64,000 nt of DNA from a virus: the IMG/VR virus record IMGVR_UViG_3300036851_000385, positions 1-64,000 of that record, one strand, 5' to 3'. Made by a program: the position numbers and the translations under genes. Below, piece after piece: positions 1 through 7,579 of this stretch. Position 1 is the first letter of the stretch. The number at the start of each line of letters is the position of its first letter. Under the pieces are notes generated by a model. That model saw nothing but the letters and a program-made list of their open reading frames with translations, did not search any database and had not been told where the DNA came from.

Positions 1-4
1 TCCG

Positions 5-229
5 TCACCCCGCCCCTCCCTTCCCCGTCATCAGTAGCGCCATGACCTTCCGTTCCTCCGCCGGCAGCAGCGGCCTCTCCTCGACCGGGACCGCCCGGCG
101 GCAGTGGCAAGGACAGACGCCAGACGCCAGACGCCAGACGCCAGTGAAGTCAAAGACGTACTCCGGCAGTCCCGCCTTCACTGGCGTCTGGCGTCTGGCG
201 TCTGGCGTCTGTCTTCCCGTCTCTCTCAT
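5..229 (-). CDS. Hypothetical small ORF spanning a heptamer fold-back repeat
   Basis: This 74-residue ORF starts with an ATG that overlaps the stop of the sigma-factor gene (ATGA), so it could be translationally coupled. Its first 40 or so residues are only a translation of the repeat at 112-213; the rest (PLLPAEERKVMALL) could be a genuine short helix. No family is recognised. The repeat may simply have landed at the end of the operon, making this a chance ORF. Confidence 0.25.
   Translation of the reverse strand: MRETGRQTPDARRQTPVKAGLPEYVFDFTGVWRLASGVCPCHCRRAVPVEERPLLPAEERKVMALLMTGKGGAG
112..213. repeat. Heptamer fold-back repeat, CAGACGC family, copy 1
   Basis: A perfect 37-bp inverted repeat (112-148 against 177-213). 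Each arm holds four tandem CAGACGC heptamers (or the complement) flanked by matching bases. The 28-nt loop contains GGCAGTCCC, half of the inner palindrome seen in the copies near 36, 39.7 and 42.9 kb. There is no U-tract, so it is not a classical terminator. Confidence 0.9.
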
Positions 230-903
230 GGCGTGACCCCCAGCGCCAGACGCATCCGCGCGAGGGCCTGATCCTTGATCTGCTTCACCCGGCTCTCGCA
301 GATGCCCATGAGGAATCCCTGCCCCTTCAGCGTGCGCTCGCCCATCACGCAGTGCCGGATGACTTCGCGCTCCCGGTCGTGGACCGCGTAGAGCGCACGC
401 TCCACGAGTTCCGCGGTCTCCAGGCGCTCCGGCAGGGAGAGGGTCTCTTCATCTTCGGAGGAGAGCACCTCCCACCAGCGCGCGATGTGCGGCTGCTGGC
501 CGTTCTCCTCATCCTCTTCCAGGAGCCATTCGATCGAGTAGAAGCGGCGCGGAGGCGAGGCGCTGGGGTCATCCACAGTGCTCTCGCGGAAATGGGCGCG
601 CTCCTTGCGGCTCAAAGGATCGGCGCGGCGCAGCGCCTCCAGCACCGCGCCCCGGCATGCGGCGACGAGCCACGTTGTGAGCGCGCCTTTCGCCGGATCG
701 TGGGTAAGGAGAGCGCGCCACCCAGCGGCCAGGGCCTCCCCGAGCAGGTCGTCGTGATCGATTGCCTGATCGCAGTGACGGCGAGGCCAGCGCGCGGCGG
801 TGAGGACCGCGATGCGCCGGACGAGCGACACCTCTTCCTCCGTGACTTCTCGCTCCTCGGCACGCCTGGCGAGCGCCTCAGGGGTGTACTTTTTCGCTGG
901 CAT
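226..903 (-). CDS. RNA polymerase sigma-70 factor, FliA/WhiG-like
   Basis: A 225-residue protein likely to redirect host RNA polymerase to phage promoters. Region 2 lies at about 24-105 and includes DDLLGEALAAGW and the FliA-like LRRADPLSRKER. Region 4 lies at about 165-222, with the helix-turn-helix LMGICESRVKQIKDQAL close to the FliA sequence. The second of two adjacent ATGs is used because GGAGAGG then sits at proper spacing. It is the last well-supported gene of the minus-strand replication block, so it may act on late promoters; that role is inferred. Confidence 0.85.
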   Translation of the reverse strand: MPAKKYTPEALARRAEEREVTEEEVSLVRRIAVLTAARWPRRHCDQAIDHDDLLGEALAAGWRALLTHDPAKGALTTWLVAACRGAVLEALRRADPLSRKERAHFRESTVDDPSASPPRRFYSIEWLLEEDEENGQQPHIARWWEVLSSEDEETLSLPERLETAELVERALYAVHDREREVIRHCVMGERTLKGQGFLMGICESRVKQIKDQALARMRLALGVTP

Positions 904-1150
904 CATCCTCTCCGGGCGCGATGAAGTACGGCTGCCCCTCCCGCACGTCCACCCCGACCTCCTTGCTAAGCACCTGCCGGAGCGTATTCTCCGCCCACCG
1001 CGCCTGATTGGCCCAGTCGAGCAGCGCCTCCGCCTCGTCGGGGGTATAGCCGCGTGGTCCGCGCGAACGGCCCAGGAGCGCGAGTAGGCGAGTGATCTCG
1101 GAGGCGGTGAGGCAGAGATAGAGCTGAGGTTCAGCAAGTGGCGGGGGCAT
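878..1150 (-). CDS. Hypothetical protein
   Basis: A 90-residue protein starting MPPPLAEPQ. It overlaps the upstream gene by 20 nt and the sigma-factor gene by 26 nt, as expected in a compact operon. Helical segments (LTASEITRLLALLG; DEAEALLDWANQARW) and a C-terminal stretch (DVREGQPYFIAPGEDD) look like real coding sequence. No family is recognised. Confidence 0.6.
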   Translation of the reverse strand: MPPPLAEPQLYLCLTASEITRLLALLGRSRGPRGYTPDEAEALLDWANQARWAENTLRQVLSKEVGVDVREGQPYFIAPGEDDASEKVHP

Positions 1151-1547
1151 CGGCTTCCTCCTGTGCCTGCGCGTGTTGGTCGCAGTAGTAGCAGCACTCC
1201 GCCTCCGGGTCGAAGTCAAGGAAGTGGAAGTGATGACCATCGGGACCGCCGGGAAATTCCGTGCATGGTTCGCCGAGAGCGGCGCGAGCGGCTTCGTAGT
1301 GATCCTGGAGATCGCAGGACTGCTCTCCGTCCAATTTCTCCTCGACCGCGAGGCATAAGCGCCGGAGCGCCTTGCGGAGGTCGGCCTCCTGGCGAATGGT
1401 CATCGTGCTGCGGCGGAAGTCATCGAGGTCATCCGAACTGCCGTCTGGCGTCTGGCGTCTGGCGTCTTGTGCCTCGATCTCCTTAAGCAGCAGGGCGTCG
1501 AGCTGCTCCTCCAGGGGGGTGAGCGGCGGCGCGGGGTGGTCGGTCAT
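1131..1547 (-). CDS. Hypothetical protein containing a translated heptamer repeat
   Basis: A 138-residue protein with a charged helical N-terminus and a C-terminal His/Cys cluster (HHFHFLDFDPEAECCYYC) that might bind metal. Residues around 28-36 (DARRQTPDG) are encoded by one arm of the CAGACGC repeat at 1443-1467, in frame, so the gene tolerates the insertion. No family is recognised. Confidence 0.6.
   Translation of the reverse strand: MTDHPAPPLTPLEEQLDALLLKEIEAQDARRQTPDGSSDDLDDFRRSTMTIRQEADLRKALRRLCLAVEEKLDGEQSCDLQDHYEAARAALGEPCTEFPGGPDGHHFHFLDFDPEAECCYYCDQHAQAQEEADAPATC
1443..1467. repeat. CAGACGC heptamer repeat, single arm inside a CDS
   Basis: Three and a half tandem GTCTGGC heptamers with no facing arm. 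It lies inside the reading frame at 1131-1547 and is translated. Same unit as the intergenic fold-backs. Confidence 0.85.
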
Positions 1548-1559
1548 GGCGTCACTCCC

Positions 1560-2060
1560 CTACTTCAGGATCAGGCTCGGAATCTCCGGCGCCTGTCCCC
1601 ACCTGGCGAGCATGTACTCCCGGAGCGCCTTGATCGGCTTGTAATCGTTGGCGAGGGCGATGCAGCGATCGTGCAGGATGCTCTCGGCGTCTTCGTACGT
1701 CCAGAGGCTATACTGCTTCCAGTCGAAGGACGAGTCAGCCGGGGCTCCTATGTAGAAGAGAAGGTCGTCGGGAGAAAGACCAGCCTCGGCCAGGAGCGCC
1801 CCACTGGGCAGGAACCACTCGCCGCGAACACGGTCACCTGCGAATCGCCGATGGAGTTCCGCCTCCAGTTCATGGTCGCCGGGAACGGTTGCCAGGAGAC
1901 ACAGCCGCTCCCCTGTCCCGCACTGAAGTTTCTTGAGGCGATGAGGCGCGGAAGTTGCCACGCCGATCTTGATGAGCCCCAGGCGCGGCGCGAAGATGAA
2001 GTAAACCTGCTTGGTATTGCGCGGTTTCAAAGCCTTGTCTCGTTCAATGTGGACGGTCAT
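1560..2060 (-). CDS. GIY-YIG family protein (T5orf172 / MUG113-like)
   Basis: A 166-residue protein. Residues 18-86 match the T5orf172 form of the GIY-YIG nuclease fold: QVYFIFAPRLGLIKIGVAT, then PHRLKKLQCGT, then the conserved EAELHRRFAGDRVRGEWF with its catalytic-type glutamate and arginine. Members are common in phages and are thought to be DNA nucleases or DNA-binding proteins. The ATG at 2060 overlaps the upstream stop (ATGA), which fixes the start. The C-terminal 80 residues are unassigned. Confidence 0.8.
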   Translation of the reverse strand: MTVHIERDKALKPRNTKQVYFIFAPRLGLIKIGVATSAPHRLKKLQCGTGERLCLLATVPGDHELEAELHRRFAGDRVRGEWFLPSGALLAEAGLSPDDLLFYIGAPADSSFDWKQYSLWTYEDAESILHDRCIALANDYKPIKALREYMLARWGQAPEIPSLILK

Positions 2061-2551
2061 GGTGTCTCCTCCGGAAACCGGCAGGTATCTGCAAGCCGAA
2101 GCAACTTCTCCGCGACGGCAGGCGCGTCTTCGGGAAGGACGAAGATCTGCGAGAACGTTCCGGAATAGCCAGAGCGCTCCTGCTGATACTCCAGGCACAG
2201 GTCGATAACGGCGCTATGCAGTTCCTGGTTGTCCACCCGATAGTCGCAGGTAATGCAGTCCATACGCACCTCGGTGAAACGTCCGAGCGGCCGGGTGTAG
2301 ACGAACGGCTTTCCTTGGGACTCGCAGAAGTAGAACCACAGGTCGCAGAGGCGTTCGTTCTTTTGAGGCAGGACGAGCCAGCCGCACGCCTTGGCTTCTT
2401 CAAAGAGCGGCTGATCTTTTGGCGTCAGGCGAAGAGTCTTGGTTCGCCCTCGCCCGCCGGATTCCATCACGGCGCGGCCGGCGGCGAGGTCTTCAAAGTC
2501 TTCAGGCGTCACGCGCGCAGAGTTGGCGTAGGGGTGCAGGATCTTGGTCAT
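2057..2551 (-). CDS. Hypothetical protein
   Basis: A 164-residue acidic protein starting MTKILHPYANS. It has a central CITCDY pair of cysteines and a Trp-rich segment (CDLWFYFCESQG). It is joined by ATGA overlaps to the genes on both sides, so the start is well fixed. No family is recognised; the position suggests an early accessory function. Confidence 0.65.
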   Translation of the reverse strand: MTKILHPYANSARVTPEDFEDLAAGRAVMESGGRGRTKTLRLTPKDQPLFEEAKACGWLVLPQKNERLCDLWFYFCESQGKPFVYTRPLGRFTEVRMDCITCDYRVDNQELHSAVIDLCLEYQQERSGYSGTFSQIFVLPEDAPAVAEKLLRLADTCRFPEETP

Positions 2552-2634
2552 GGCATCTCTCGCTCTGCCGGCTTGTCCTCGCGGCGACGGTCTCCGACGA
2601 GGATCTCGGCGATTGGCACTTCGTGAACGATCAT
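2548..2634 (-). CDS. 28-residue leader ORF, ParB N-terminus-like
   Basis: A short ORF, MIVHEVPIAEILVGDRRRE and nine more residues. It has a strong Shine-Dalgarno (GGGAGGAG) and ends in an ATGA overlap with the next gene. The VPIAEILVGDRRRE segment resembles the first strand of ParB/Srx-like nuclease domains, but the rest of that domain is absent. It is either a remnant or a translated leader; it is the first ORF after the repeat region at 2.73-2.87 kb. Confidence 0.5.
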   Translation of the reverse strand: MIVHEVPIAEILVGDRRREDKPAEREMP

Positions 2635-2734
2635 CAGGGGCTCTCCTCCCTTGGTGTCTTGTCCCTATGTAAACCAACCGCCTTGAACCTTCCTCTCGCG
2701 CGCATCATGCGCGTGCGCGCGGGCGCGATGCATT

Positions 2735-2873
2735 TGCGCTCCGTTCGCTCCGTTTACTCCGTTCGCTCCGTTTACTCCGTTTGTGCCTGTACAACGCTTG
2801 CTTGCGCTCCGTTTCCCTTGTATTCTTGCCGGAGCGTTCGGAGTATTCGGACCAAACGGAGCGAACGGAGCGA
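2735..2873. repeat. Iteron-like direct and inverted repeats, candidate replication origin or control region
   Basis: About 140 non-coding bases upstream of the 2634 operon and just after the primase-helicase gene. The left half has alternating GCTCCGTTC and GCTCCGTTTACTCCG units (2737-2781). The right half holds the complement, AAACGGAGCGAACGGAGCG (2854-2872), a perfect 19-bp match to 2737-2755. Both flanks carry alternating CG/CA runs (2706-2727 and 2881-2899). Iterons beside a replication gene fit an origin, but a large transcriptional operator is also possible. Confidence 0.5.
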
Positions 2874-2912
2874 TTCTGCTCACGCACGCGCGCGCGCGTA
2901 GACAAGCAACCG

Positions 2913-4874
2913 TCAAAATAGCGTCTCCCGCAAGGCATAGGTGCCCCATGCCTCGCTGACGATGTGTCCGTCGTCCTTCAGTTTCTGGCAGAGCTTCCTC
3001 ACAGCGTCGGGACTCTTGGCAAGCGCATCGGCGATCTGCTTGAGGCGCTTGGGACCGGAGCCGCTCTCCCGAAGGTAGCAGAGTACCTCCTCTTGCTCCC
3101 GGCTGTGGTCGAGTTCGTCGGCATCTCCCAGATCCAGCCAGCTCACCGCCGGACCATCCCACTGCAGCGCGCGCTCCTGCTCCTCGCGGATGCGCCTCCC
3201 GGTGATGAGGAGCGTGGCGCGCGGGTCCTTCCTGGCACGACGGAAGACCCATGCGGTATCGGGCGCGCCGGACATCCCCACGGAGCCGAGGATCTGGTCG
3301 AGCGGGTCTTCTGAGGTCAGCTTCCGCAGGTGGTGCAGCAGAAGGATCGCCACGCCGTAGCGGTCGGCCATCCGCTTCAAGGGATCGCAGACCTCGTAGT
3401 CTTCCTCATACTGCTGGTTGTTGCTGGAGCCGCGCGACCGAGGGCGGATCTTCGTGAGCACGTCGACCATGACGAGGCGCGCGTCTGGCCGTGCCGAAAG
3501 CCACTTCTCGATGTTTTCGAGCCCGCCTTCGTTCGTCCGTCGCCACTCCAGCGCAAACGTGAGCCGTGGCGGCGGCGGCTCTCCCTGCAGGAGGAGGCCG
3601 AGCCGTTCCTGTAGGCTCTCCTCGTTGTCCTCCAGCGCGAGATAGAGCACGTCCCCCTGCTCGACACGGTGCTTACCGAACACCCTGCCGCCGGTGGCAA
3701 CGGCCACGCCGATGCCAAGTGCCGCCCAGCTCTTGCCGGTCTTCGTCTTGCCGGCGAAGATCCCCAGCCCCTCCGGCAGGATGCCAGGGACGGCATACCG
3801 TCGCGGCGGCAGGTTGAGCGCCATCAGCTCTGGTGCGGTGATTAGGATGCGGCGCGGGGCGGGTTGGTCCTCGCCGCCGGTCGCCTGCGGTGGATCCGTG
3901 GGAGGCAAGCCGCCGGGGGGTTCCTCTGCCATCGGCGGCGCGAAGTAGTCCTCTGTCGCCTGCTCCTTTGCTGCCGGCGGCGGATCCGGCGGCGGCACCG
4001 GCGCCTCCCACGTCTTCGGCGTCCACCGATCGCGAACCGGCTTTGCGAACGCCCACGCGAGCGTTCGTTCCATCTCCTTCTGGTGATACGGCGGGAGCTT
4101 GTCGGCCGTCTTGTCCCTGGGCGCCTGATGGACGTAGACCTCTCCGAGCGACTGCGCTTCCGTCTGCGCGAAGCCGTTGTCCTTGGCTTGGATCATCAGC
4201 CACTTGCAGCCGGCGTGCCAGCCGTCAAAGCGCGTGATCTGAATGGCGCGATCGACAAGGTGCATCCCGTCGACGCGGCCGGCCCGCTCGCGCGGTATCT
4301 CGCCGGTTGGCTTCGGTGGCGCGGGCGGCGGCGGAGGGTGGTCGGTGTAAAGCGTCGGATCCAGCCACCGCCCTTCGTGATGGAGCACGAAGTGATCCTC
4401 GGAGCCCGGAGGATGGGACGGGAGGTAGTACATCCGGCACGGATCGATACAACTTGCATCAGACGTGTGCCGCGCCAGTCCCCAGGCCAGCCGCGTCCAT
4501 ATCGGCTTCCACGCCTCGCCGCCCGGCTGCGGATCGGTCAGGGGGAACACAGCGCGCCAGCGAGGAGCCGCCGCTGTGTGTCGATAGCTGGTATGGATCA
4601 CGAACTCAAGATCCGCCCACCGCTCGAGGTACTGCTCCCAGGCATCGCCGCGGTCCATGTCGAGAACGAAGCAGTCGAGGAGGACCGTGTTCTCAATCGC
4701 TCGCGTCGTTCCCGGTTTATAGAGCACAGGGCTCCACAGTTCTCCGTCGCGGTCCTTCCATTCCCGGTGCCGTTTGAGCCGTCGCACCAGCTCCTCCCAC
4801 GTCACTTCGGCGCACTGGCGGGGGAGATTGTCGAAGCGGTTCTGGAAGCTGCAGACGTGAAGTAGGCGGTTCAT
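2913..4874 (-). CDS. Primase-helicase fusion (AEP-like primase plus RepA-type helicase)
   Basis: A 653-residue replication protein. Residues 1-180 look like an archaeo-eukaryotic-type primase: LDCFVLDMD (D72, D74), HTSYRH near 94, and IDPCRMYYLPSHPPG at 143-157. Residues 200-285 fit a primase C-terminal helical part. After a Pro-rich linker (290-345) comes a RecA-fold RepA/AAA_25 helicase: Walker A GKTKTGKSW (375-383), DVLYLALEDNE, Walker B LVMVD (467-471), and LLLHHLRK. The last 60 residues look like a winged helix. It has a GAGGAG Shine-Dalgarno. It probably primes and unwinds phage DNA. Confidence 0.88.
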   Translation of the reverse strand: MNRLLHVCSFQNRFDNLPRQCAEVTWEELVRRLKRHREWKDRDGELWSPVLYKPGTTRAIENTVLLDCFVLDMDRGDAWEQYLERWADLEFVIHTSYRHTAAAPRWRAVFPLTDPQPGGEAWKPIWTRLAWGLARHTSDASCIDPCRMYYLPSHPPGSEDHFVLHHEGRWLDPTLYTDHPPPPPAPPKPTGEIPRERAGRVDGMHLVDRAIQITRFDGWHAGCKWLMIQAKDNGFAQTEAQSLGEVYVHQAPRDKTADKLPPYHQKEMERTLAWAFAKPVRDRWTPKTWEAPVPPPDPPPAAKEQATEDYFAPPMAEEPPGGLPPTDPPQATGGEDQPAPRRILITAPELMALNLPPRRYAVPGILPEGLGIFAGKTKTGKSWAALGIGVAVATGGRVFGKHRVEQGDVLYLALEDNEESLQERLGLLLQGEPPPPRLTFALEWRRTNEGGLENIEKWLSARPDARLVMVDVLTKIRPRSRGSSNNQQYEEDYEVCDPLKRMADRYGVAILLLHHLRKLTSEDPLDQILGSVGMSGAPDTAWVFRRARKDPRATLLITGRRIREEQERALQWDGPAVSWLDLGDADELDHSREQEEVLCYLRESGSGPKRLKQIADALAKSPDAVRKLCQKLKDDGHIVSEAWGTYALRETLF

Positions 4875-4993
4875 GGTATTCTCCTCGAACGGATGATCAG
4901 GAAACGCTCCTCGCTTGCCGATACCATCGAGGAAAATGCACAGGTCGCCGTCGTTCGTGTCGGGGGTGGCGAGAGAATTTTTAGCGCAGACAT
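4871..4993 (-). CDS. Possible 40-residue coupled leader ORF
   Basis: The ORF has a good Shine-Dalgarno (GGGAGG, 6 nt spacing) and ends ATGA on the primase start. Its Ser/Thr/Arg-rich composition looks like an out-of-frame reading. An alternative reading in the primase frame shows a more protein-like peptide over the same bases. Kept as a weak candidate for translational coupling. Confidence 0.2.
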   Translation of the reverse strand: MSALKILSPPPTRTTATCAFSSMVSASEERFLIIRSRRIP

Positions 4994-5277
4994 TCCAGTC
5001 CTCCCGGCGGCAGGGTAATCGTCGCCGTCTCGAACCGCTCCGGCGAGTGGCTCACCTCCACCTCGCCGCGTACCCGCAGACCGAGCAGCGCGATCCTCCA
5101 CGTCAGATCCCGCAGGCCCAGCCGGCCGGCGATCTGGGCAAGGTCCACGGTCGCCCGGCGCGAAGGCCCACACGCGGCCGTGAGCGCCTCCAGAAGCGAG
5201 GTCTCGGCTGCGGCAACTCCGTGGAGCCGCTCGGCGGCAGGCTCTCCGTAGAGGACACGACAGGCGCACTTAGTCAT
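4981..5277 (-). CDS. Hypothetical protein, possible winged helix
   Basis: A 98-residue protein starting MTKCACRVLYGEP. The middle (VDLAQIAGRLGLRDLTWRIALLGLRVRGEVEVSHSPERFETATITL) has the helix-helix-hairpin pattern of a winged-helix domain. It overlaps the upstream gene by 8 nt. One of several small winged-helix-like proteins in this operon; probably a DNA-binding regulator. Confidence 0.6.
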   Translation of the reverse strand: MTKCACRVLYGEPAAERLHGVAAAETSLLEALTAACGPSRRATVDLAQIAGRLGLRDLTWRIALLGLRVRGEVEVSHSPERFETATITLPPGGLECLR

Positions 5278-5458
5278 CCCATCCCTCCGGCGGCGGGCAG
5301 TGGTGTTGGATGAGGCGCGCGAGGGAGTGCGCGGCGTGGGGCGTGAAAGCCAAGACCTTGCCTGCGGCAGTCTCAAGGAACACCCAGACCAGACCGCGCC
5401 GGTCGTTCTCGAAGGTGAGCGTGACACCGCTTTCGATGTCATACCGCAGGTCGGTCAT
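5270..5458 (-). CDS. Hypothetical protein
   Basis: A 62-residue protein with beta-type periodicity (VTLTFENDRRGLVWVFLE). It is coupled to the upstream gene by ATGA and ends 8 nt inside the next gene. No family is recognised. Confidence 0.6.
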   Translation of the reverse strand: MTDLRYDIESGVTLTFENDRRGLVWVFLETAAGKVLAFTPHAAHSLARLIQHHCPPPEGWDD

Positions 5459-5796
5459 CGGGCTGCCTCCGGCTCGAGAAATCTAACTCCCTTCTTCAGC
5501 CGGCGTGCGTAATCAAGTTCTCTGCGCGTGCTGGAGCCGATGTAGCCGTCGACGTTGAGGATGAGCACCTCATCCGCGAGGTCGATCTTCCGGAGGTGTA
5601 GCTCATCGAGCCGCGCCTTGATGCGTTCGATCTCCGCCTCCGGTAGACCGTGCCAGAGTTCGTCGTCGCTCCGCAGGTCGCACCCGATCGATAGCACGAT
5701 GTGCCCGGCAAGGGTTTCGCGGAGGTTCGCCTCGCGGAACGCTTCGGAGAACCGTGTGGAGCCACAGAGGCAAACAACTAAGGGTTTTCTATTCAT
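5455..5796 (-). CDS. Nucleoside 2-deoxyribosyltransferase-like protein
   Basis: A 113-residue Rossmann-like protein. The N-terminus VVCLCGSTRFSEAFREAN is typical of the nucleoside 2-deoxyribosyltransferase superfamily. The later segment KIDLADEVLILNVDGYIGSSTRRELDYARR has the usual acidic residues and the pattern of a helix over the nucleoside site. Phage members are thought to work in nucleotide salvage or modification, although many are uncharacterised. Start fixed by its position and the ATGA overlap with the gene before it. Confidence 0.75.
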   Translation of the reverse strand: MNRKPLVVCLCGSTRFSEAFREANLRETLAGHIVLSIGCDLRSDDELWHGLPEAEIERIKARLDELHLRKIDLADEVLILNVDGYIGSSTRRELDYARRLKKGVRFLEPEAAR

Positions 5797-6077
5797 CGCT
5801 CACCCCTCTGCGCTTCCCACCCCGCCGCCGTCAGCCGCCAGCCAGTGACGAAGTCGCCTTCGATCAGCCCCCGCGCACGCAGGCGCTTGAGCGCCGTCTG
5901 TCCCGTGGAGTGATGCCGGGCGCTACCGGCCGTCGCTTCCGCGAGGCTGCGGCCAGAGAGCCGGCAGTAGGAGGTATCGCTGCACTCTGCCGCGATCCGG
6001 TTGAGGAGGCGCCGGCCGCGGTCGCTGATGTGGCGGGTCCGGCGCGGCTTCGGGAAGGCGTGTAACCGGGCGGTCAT
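5793..6077 (-). CDS. Small winged-helix DNA-binding protein
   Basis: A 94-residue protein. SGRSLAEATAGSARHHSTGQTALKRLRARGLIEGDFVTGWRLTAAG is a recognisable winged helix with the recognition helix followed by the wing. ATGA overlaps join it to both neighbours. Probably a phage transcription regulator; target unknown. Confidence 0.6.
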   Translation of the reverse strand: MTARLHAFPKPRRTRHISDRGRRLLNRIAAECSDTSYCRLSGRSLAEATAGSARHHSTGQTALKRLRARGLIEGDFVTGWRLTAAGWEAQRGER

Positions 6078-6367
6078 CGCGAGGGCCTCCCGCGGCGCAG
6101 GGAGACGCCGAGACGGTGCAGCCGCCGCCGCGTGGTTTCCAGGGGGGCCTTAAGCGCCCGGCTGACGCCCAGCGCTGTGTGGTGCTCCTGGAACGCGCGC
6201 AAGAGCGCCTCGTCGGAAGGGCGAGGGCGCGAGGGCTCCGCGAGCAGCTTGCGCGCCGCCTCGTGGCTCCTGCCGGTCGCTCTCCCGATCTGGCGGTAGG
6301 TGTAGCCCATCGATCGGAGGCTGCGGAACTGCTCGACCTCCAGGGTCGTGATCGGCCGGTTGGTCAT
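6074..6367 (-). CDS. Helix-turn-helix protein
   Basis: A 97-residue basic protein with two HTH-like units: EQFRSLRSMGYTYRQIGRATGRSHEAARKLL at 12-42, and a second at 52-86 (DEALLRAFQEHHTALGVSRALKAPLETTRRRLHRLGV). The pattern resembles resolvase or transposase HTH pairs without a catalytic domain. Operon position suggests regulation. Confidence 0.65.
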   Translation of the reverse strand: MTNRPITTLEVEQFRSLRSMGYTYRQIGRATGRSHEAARKLLAEPSRPRPSDEALLRAFQEHHTALGVSRALKAPLETTRRRLHRLGVSLRRGRPSR

Positions 6368-6678
6368 GGCGACACCTGCTCATCCATCCGCCAGCCCGGC
6401 GTGAGGGCGACGTGCGCGGTCCCGTTGGTGAGGTAGATGAGCTTCGAGAGAACGCGTTTCGTGCGAAGGGATCGGAGGATCCGATCGACGACAGCGGGGC
6501 CGACCCTCGCCCGCACGGCCAGTTCCCCCAGGCTGACCGGCCCCTCTGCCACGCCCTTGCACCAGGTATCGCAGCAGAGGAACACCGCGATCTGGTGCTC
6601 GCGTAGGGAGAGGTGCCGCGCCCAGGCTTCGAGACAGTGAGAGGGAGAGATGCCGACGCGCTCGCCGTTTTGTGTCAT
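6364..6678 (-). CDS. Winged-helix DNA-binding protein
   Basis: A 104-residue protein starting MTQNGERVGIS. The segment VSLGELAVRARVGPAVVDRILRSLRTKRVL followed by a beta hairpin (LIYLTNGTAHVALTPGW) is a winged-helix pattern. It is coupled by ATGA at both ends. Likely a regulator or replication-initiation accessory protein. Confidence 0.65.
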   Translation of the reverse strand: MTQNGERVGISPSHCLEAWARHLSLREHQIAVFLCCDTWCKGVAEGPVSLGELAVRARVGPAVVDRILRSLRTKRVLSKLIYLTNGTAHVALTPGWRMDEQVSP

Positions 6679-6944
6679 GGCGCTTGCCTTGCAAGGGCGT
6701 CCCGGCCGGTGTCGGTGACGAGGAGCGCCGAGTTCAGGAACCCCAGCAGGAAGAGCCTGCCGATCGCGGCTTTGATCTCCGCTACGGGCAGCGCCGTGTG
6801 CCGCGCGATCTCTCGGGCTGTGCGGAACGCCCCGGCATCGACGAGAAGCAGGGAGAGGATCGTATGCTCTGCTGAACTGATAGCAGGCTCGGAACGGACA
6901 ACCGCAGGGCGCAGACCGCCTTGGTCCGCGATACGGAGTGACAC
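6675..6944 (-). CDS. Winged-helix DNA-binding protein
   Basis: An 89-residue protein with a GTG start, placed 8 nt after a GGAGG. TAREIARHTALPVAEIKAAIGRLFLLGFLNSALLVTDTGRDAL is a winged helix. It is the first gene of the tightly coupled 6944-to-4981 run. A TGCAA-N3-TTGCA dyad lies at 7019-7031 upstream and could be its operator. Confidence 0.6.
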   Translation of the reverse strand: MSLRIADQGGLRPAVVRSEPAISSAEHTILSLLLVDAGAFRTAREIARHTALPVAEIKAAIGRLFLLGFLNSALLVTDTGRDALARQAP

Positions 6945-7018
6945 GGTGGATGCCTCCGAATACGTGATCGGGCCACGTCGCCGGCACGGCGCGGAGGGTT
7001 TTTTCTGGTTTCAGGCCT

Positions 7019-7031
7019 GCAAATATTGCAG
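7019..7031. promoter_or_regulatory. Dyad TGCAA-N3-TTGCA, candidate operator
   Basis: A perfect 5-bp dyad with a 3-bp spacer in the 188-bp gap between two minus-strand winged-helix genes. Position fits an operator for the operon that starts at 6944. No other strong signal is seen in this gap. Confidence 0.3.
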
Positions 7032-7132
7032 CCCTGGACTTTTTGCGGTAAGATAGGGGTGACGAATTTTGATTCTTTGATTGGTTGTGCGACGGGTCTA
7101 GCGCCATACCGGGGGCACCAGCCCTTATACCC

Positions 7133-7561
7133 CTAGCCTACCAGGTGCAGCCGGAGCCTCCCCGAGGCCCGGCTCTTTCTTTGTGGACCGGCGCGAGCGG
7201 GCGCGATGCAGCCACGATCGCCCTCGGTCGAGTTCTCCTCGTCAGTGCAAATCGGTTTCAGCTTGTTCGCCTGTCCTCTCCCTTGTCCCTTCCCCCGGTC
7301 CCGCTGGAGGAGCTTCTCGTTCTCCAGTTTGTCGAGCTTATAGCGGACGGTGCGATCCGACACATGCGCCCTTGATGCCATCTCCGGCACCGGCGTCTGC
7401 GGCACCGGCTCCGGCGAGAGCATCGCCGCCGCGTCGGCCAGGATCAGGTCCGCGATCACGAGAGCGGCAGGTCCCCCGGCGGCAAGGACTTGCCGGCGCC
7501 AGCCTTCCACGTCCTCCAGGTCCTCAAGGCGCACAGCGCGTGCCCGGGTCTTCTTAGCCAT
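7133..7561 (-). CDS. Winged-helix DNA-binding protein
   Basis: A 142-residue protein with a basic N-terminus (MAKKTRARAVRLED), a helical middle, and the HTH segment VPEMASRAHVSDRTVRYKLDKLENEKLLQRDRG at 60-92, followed by a basic tail. It resembles MarR- or replication-initiator-type winged helices in phages. It ends 188 bp before the next gene. Confidence 0.6.
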   Translation of the reverse strand: MAKKTRARAVRLEDLEDVEGWRRQVLAAGGPAALVIADLILADAAAMLSPEPVPQTPVPEMASRAHVSDRTVRYKLDKLENEKLLQRDRGKGQGRGQANKLKPICTDEENSTEGDRGCIAPARAGPQRKSRASGRLRLHLVG

Positions 7562-7579
7562 CGCCGCGCCCTCTGGAAC

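Noticed and set aside
3864-4865. A 333-codon plus-strand frame opposite the primase-helicase gene
   Set aside because: Arg/Pro-rich shadow of a clearly recognised gene; no start signal.
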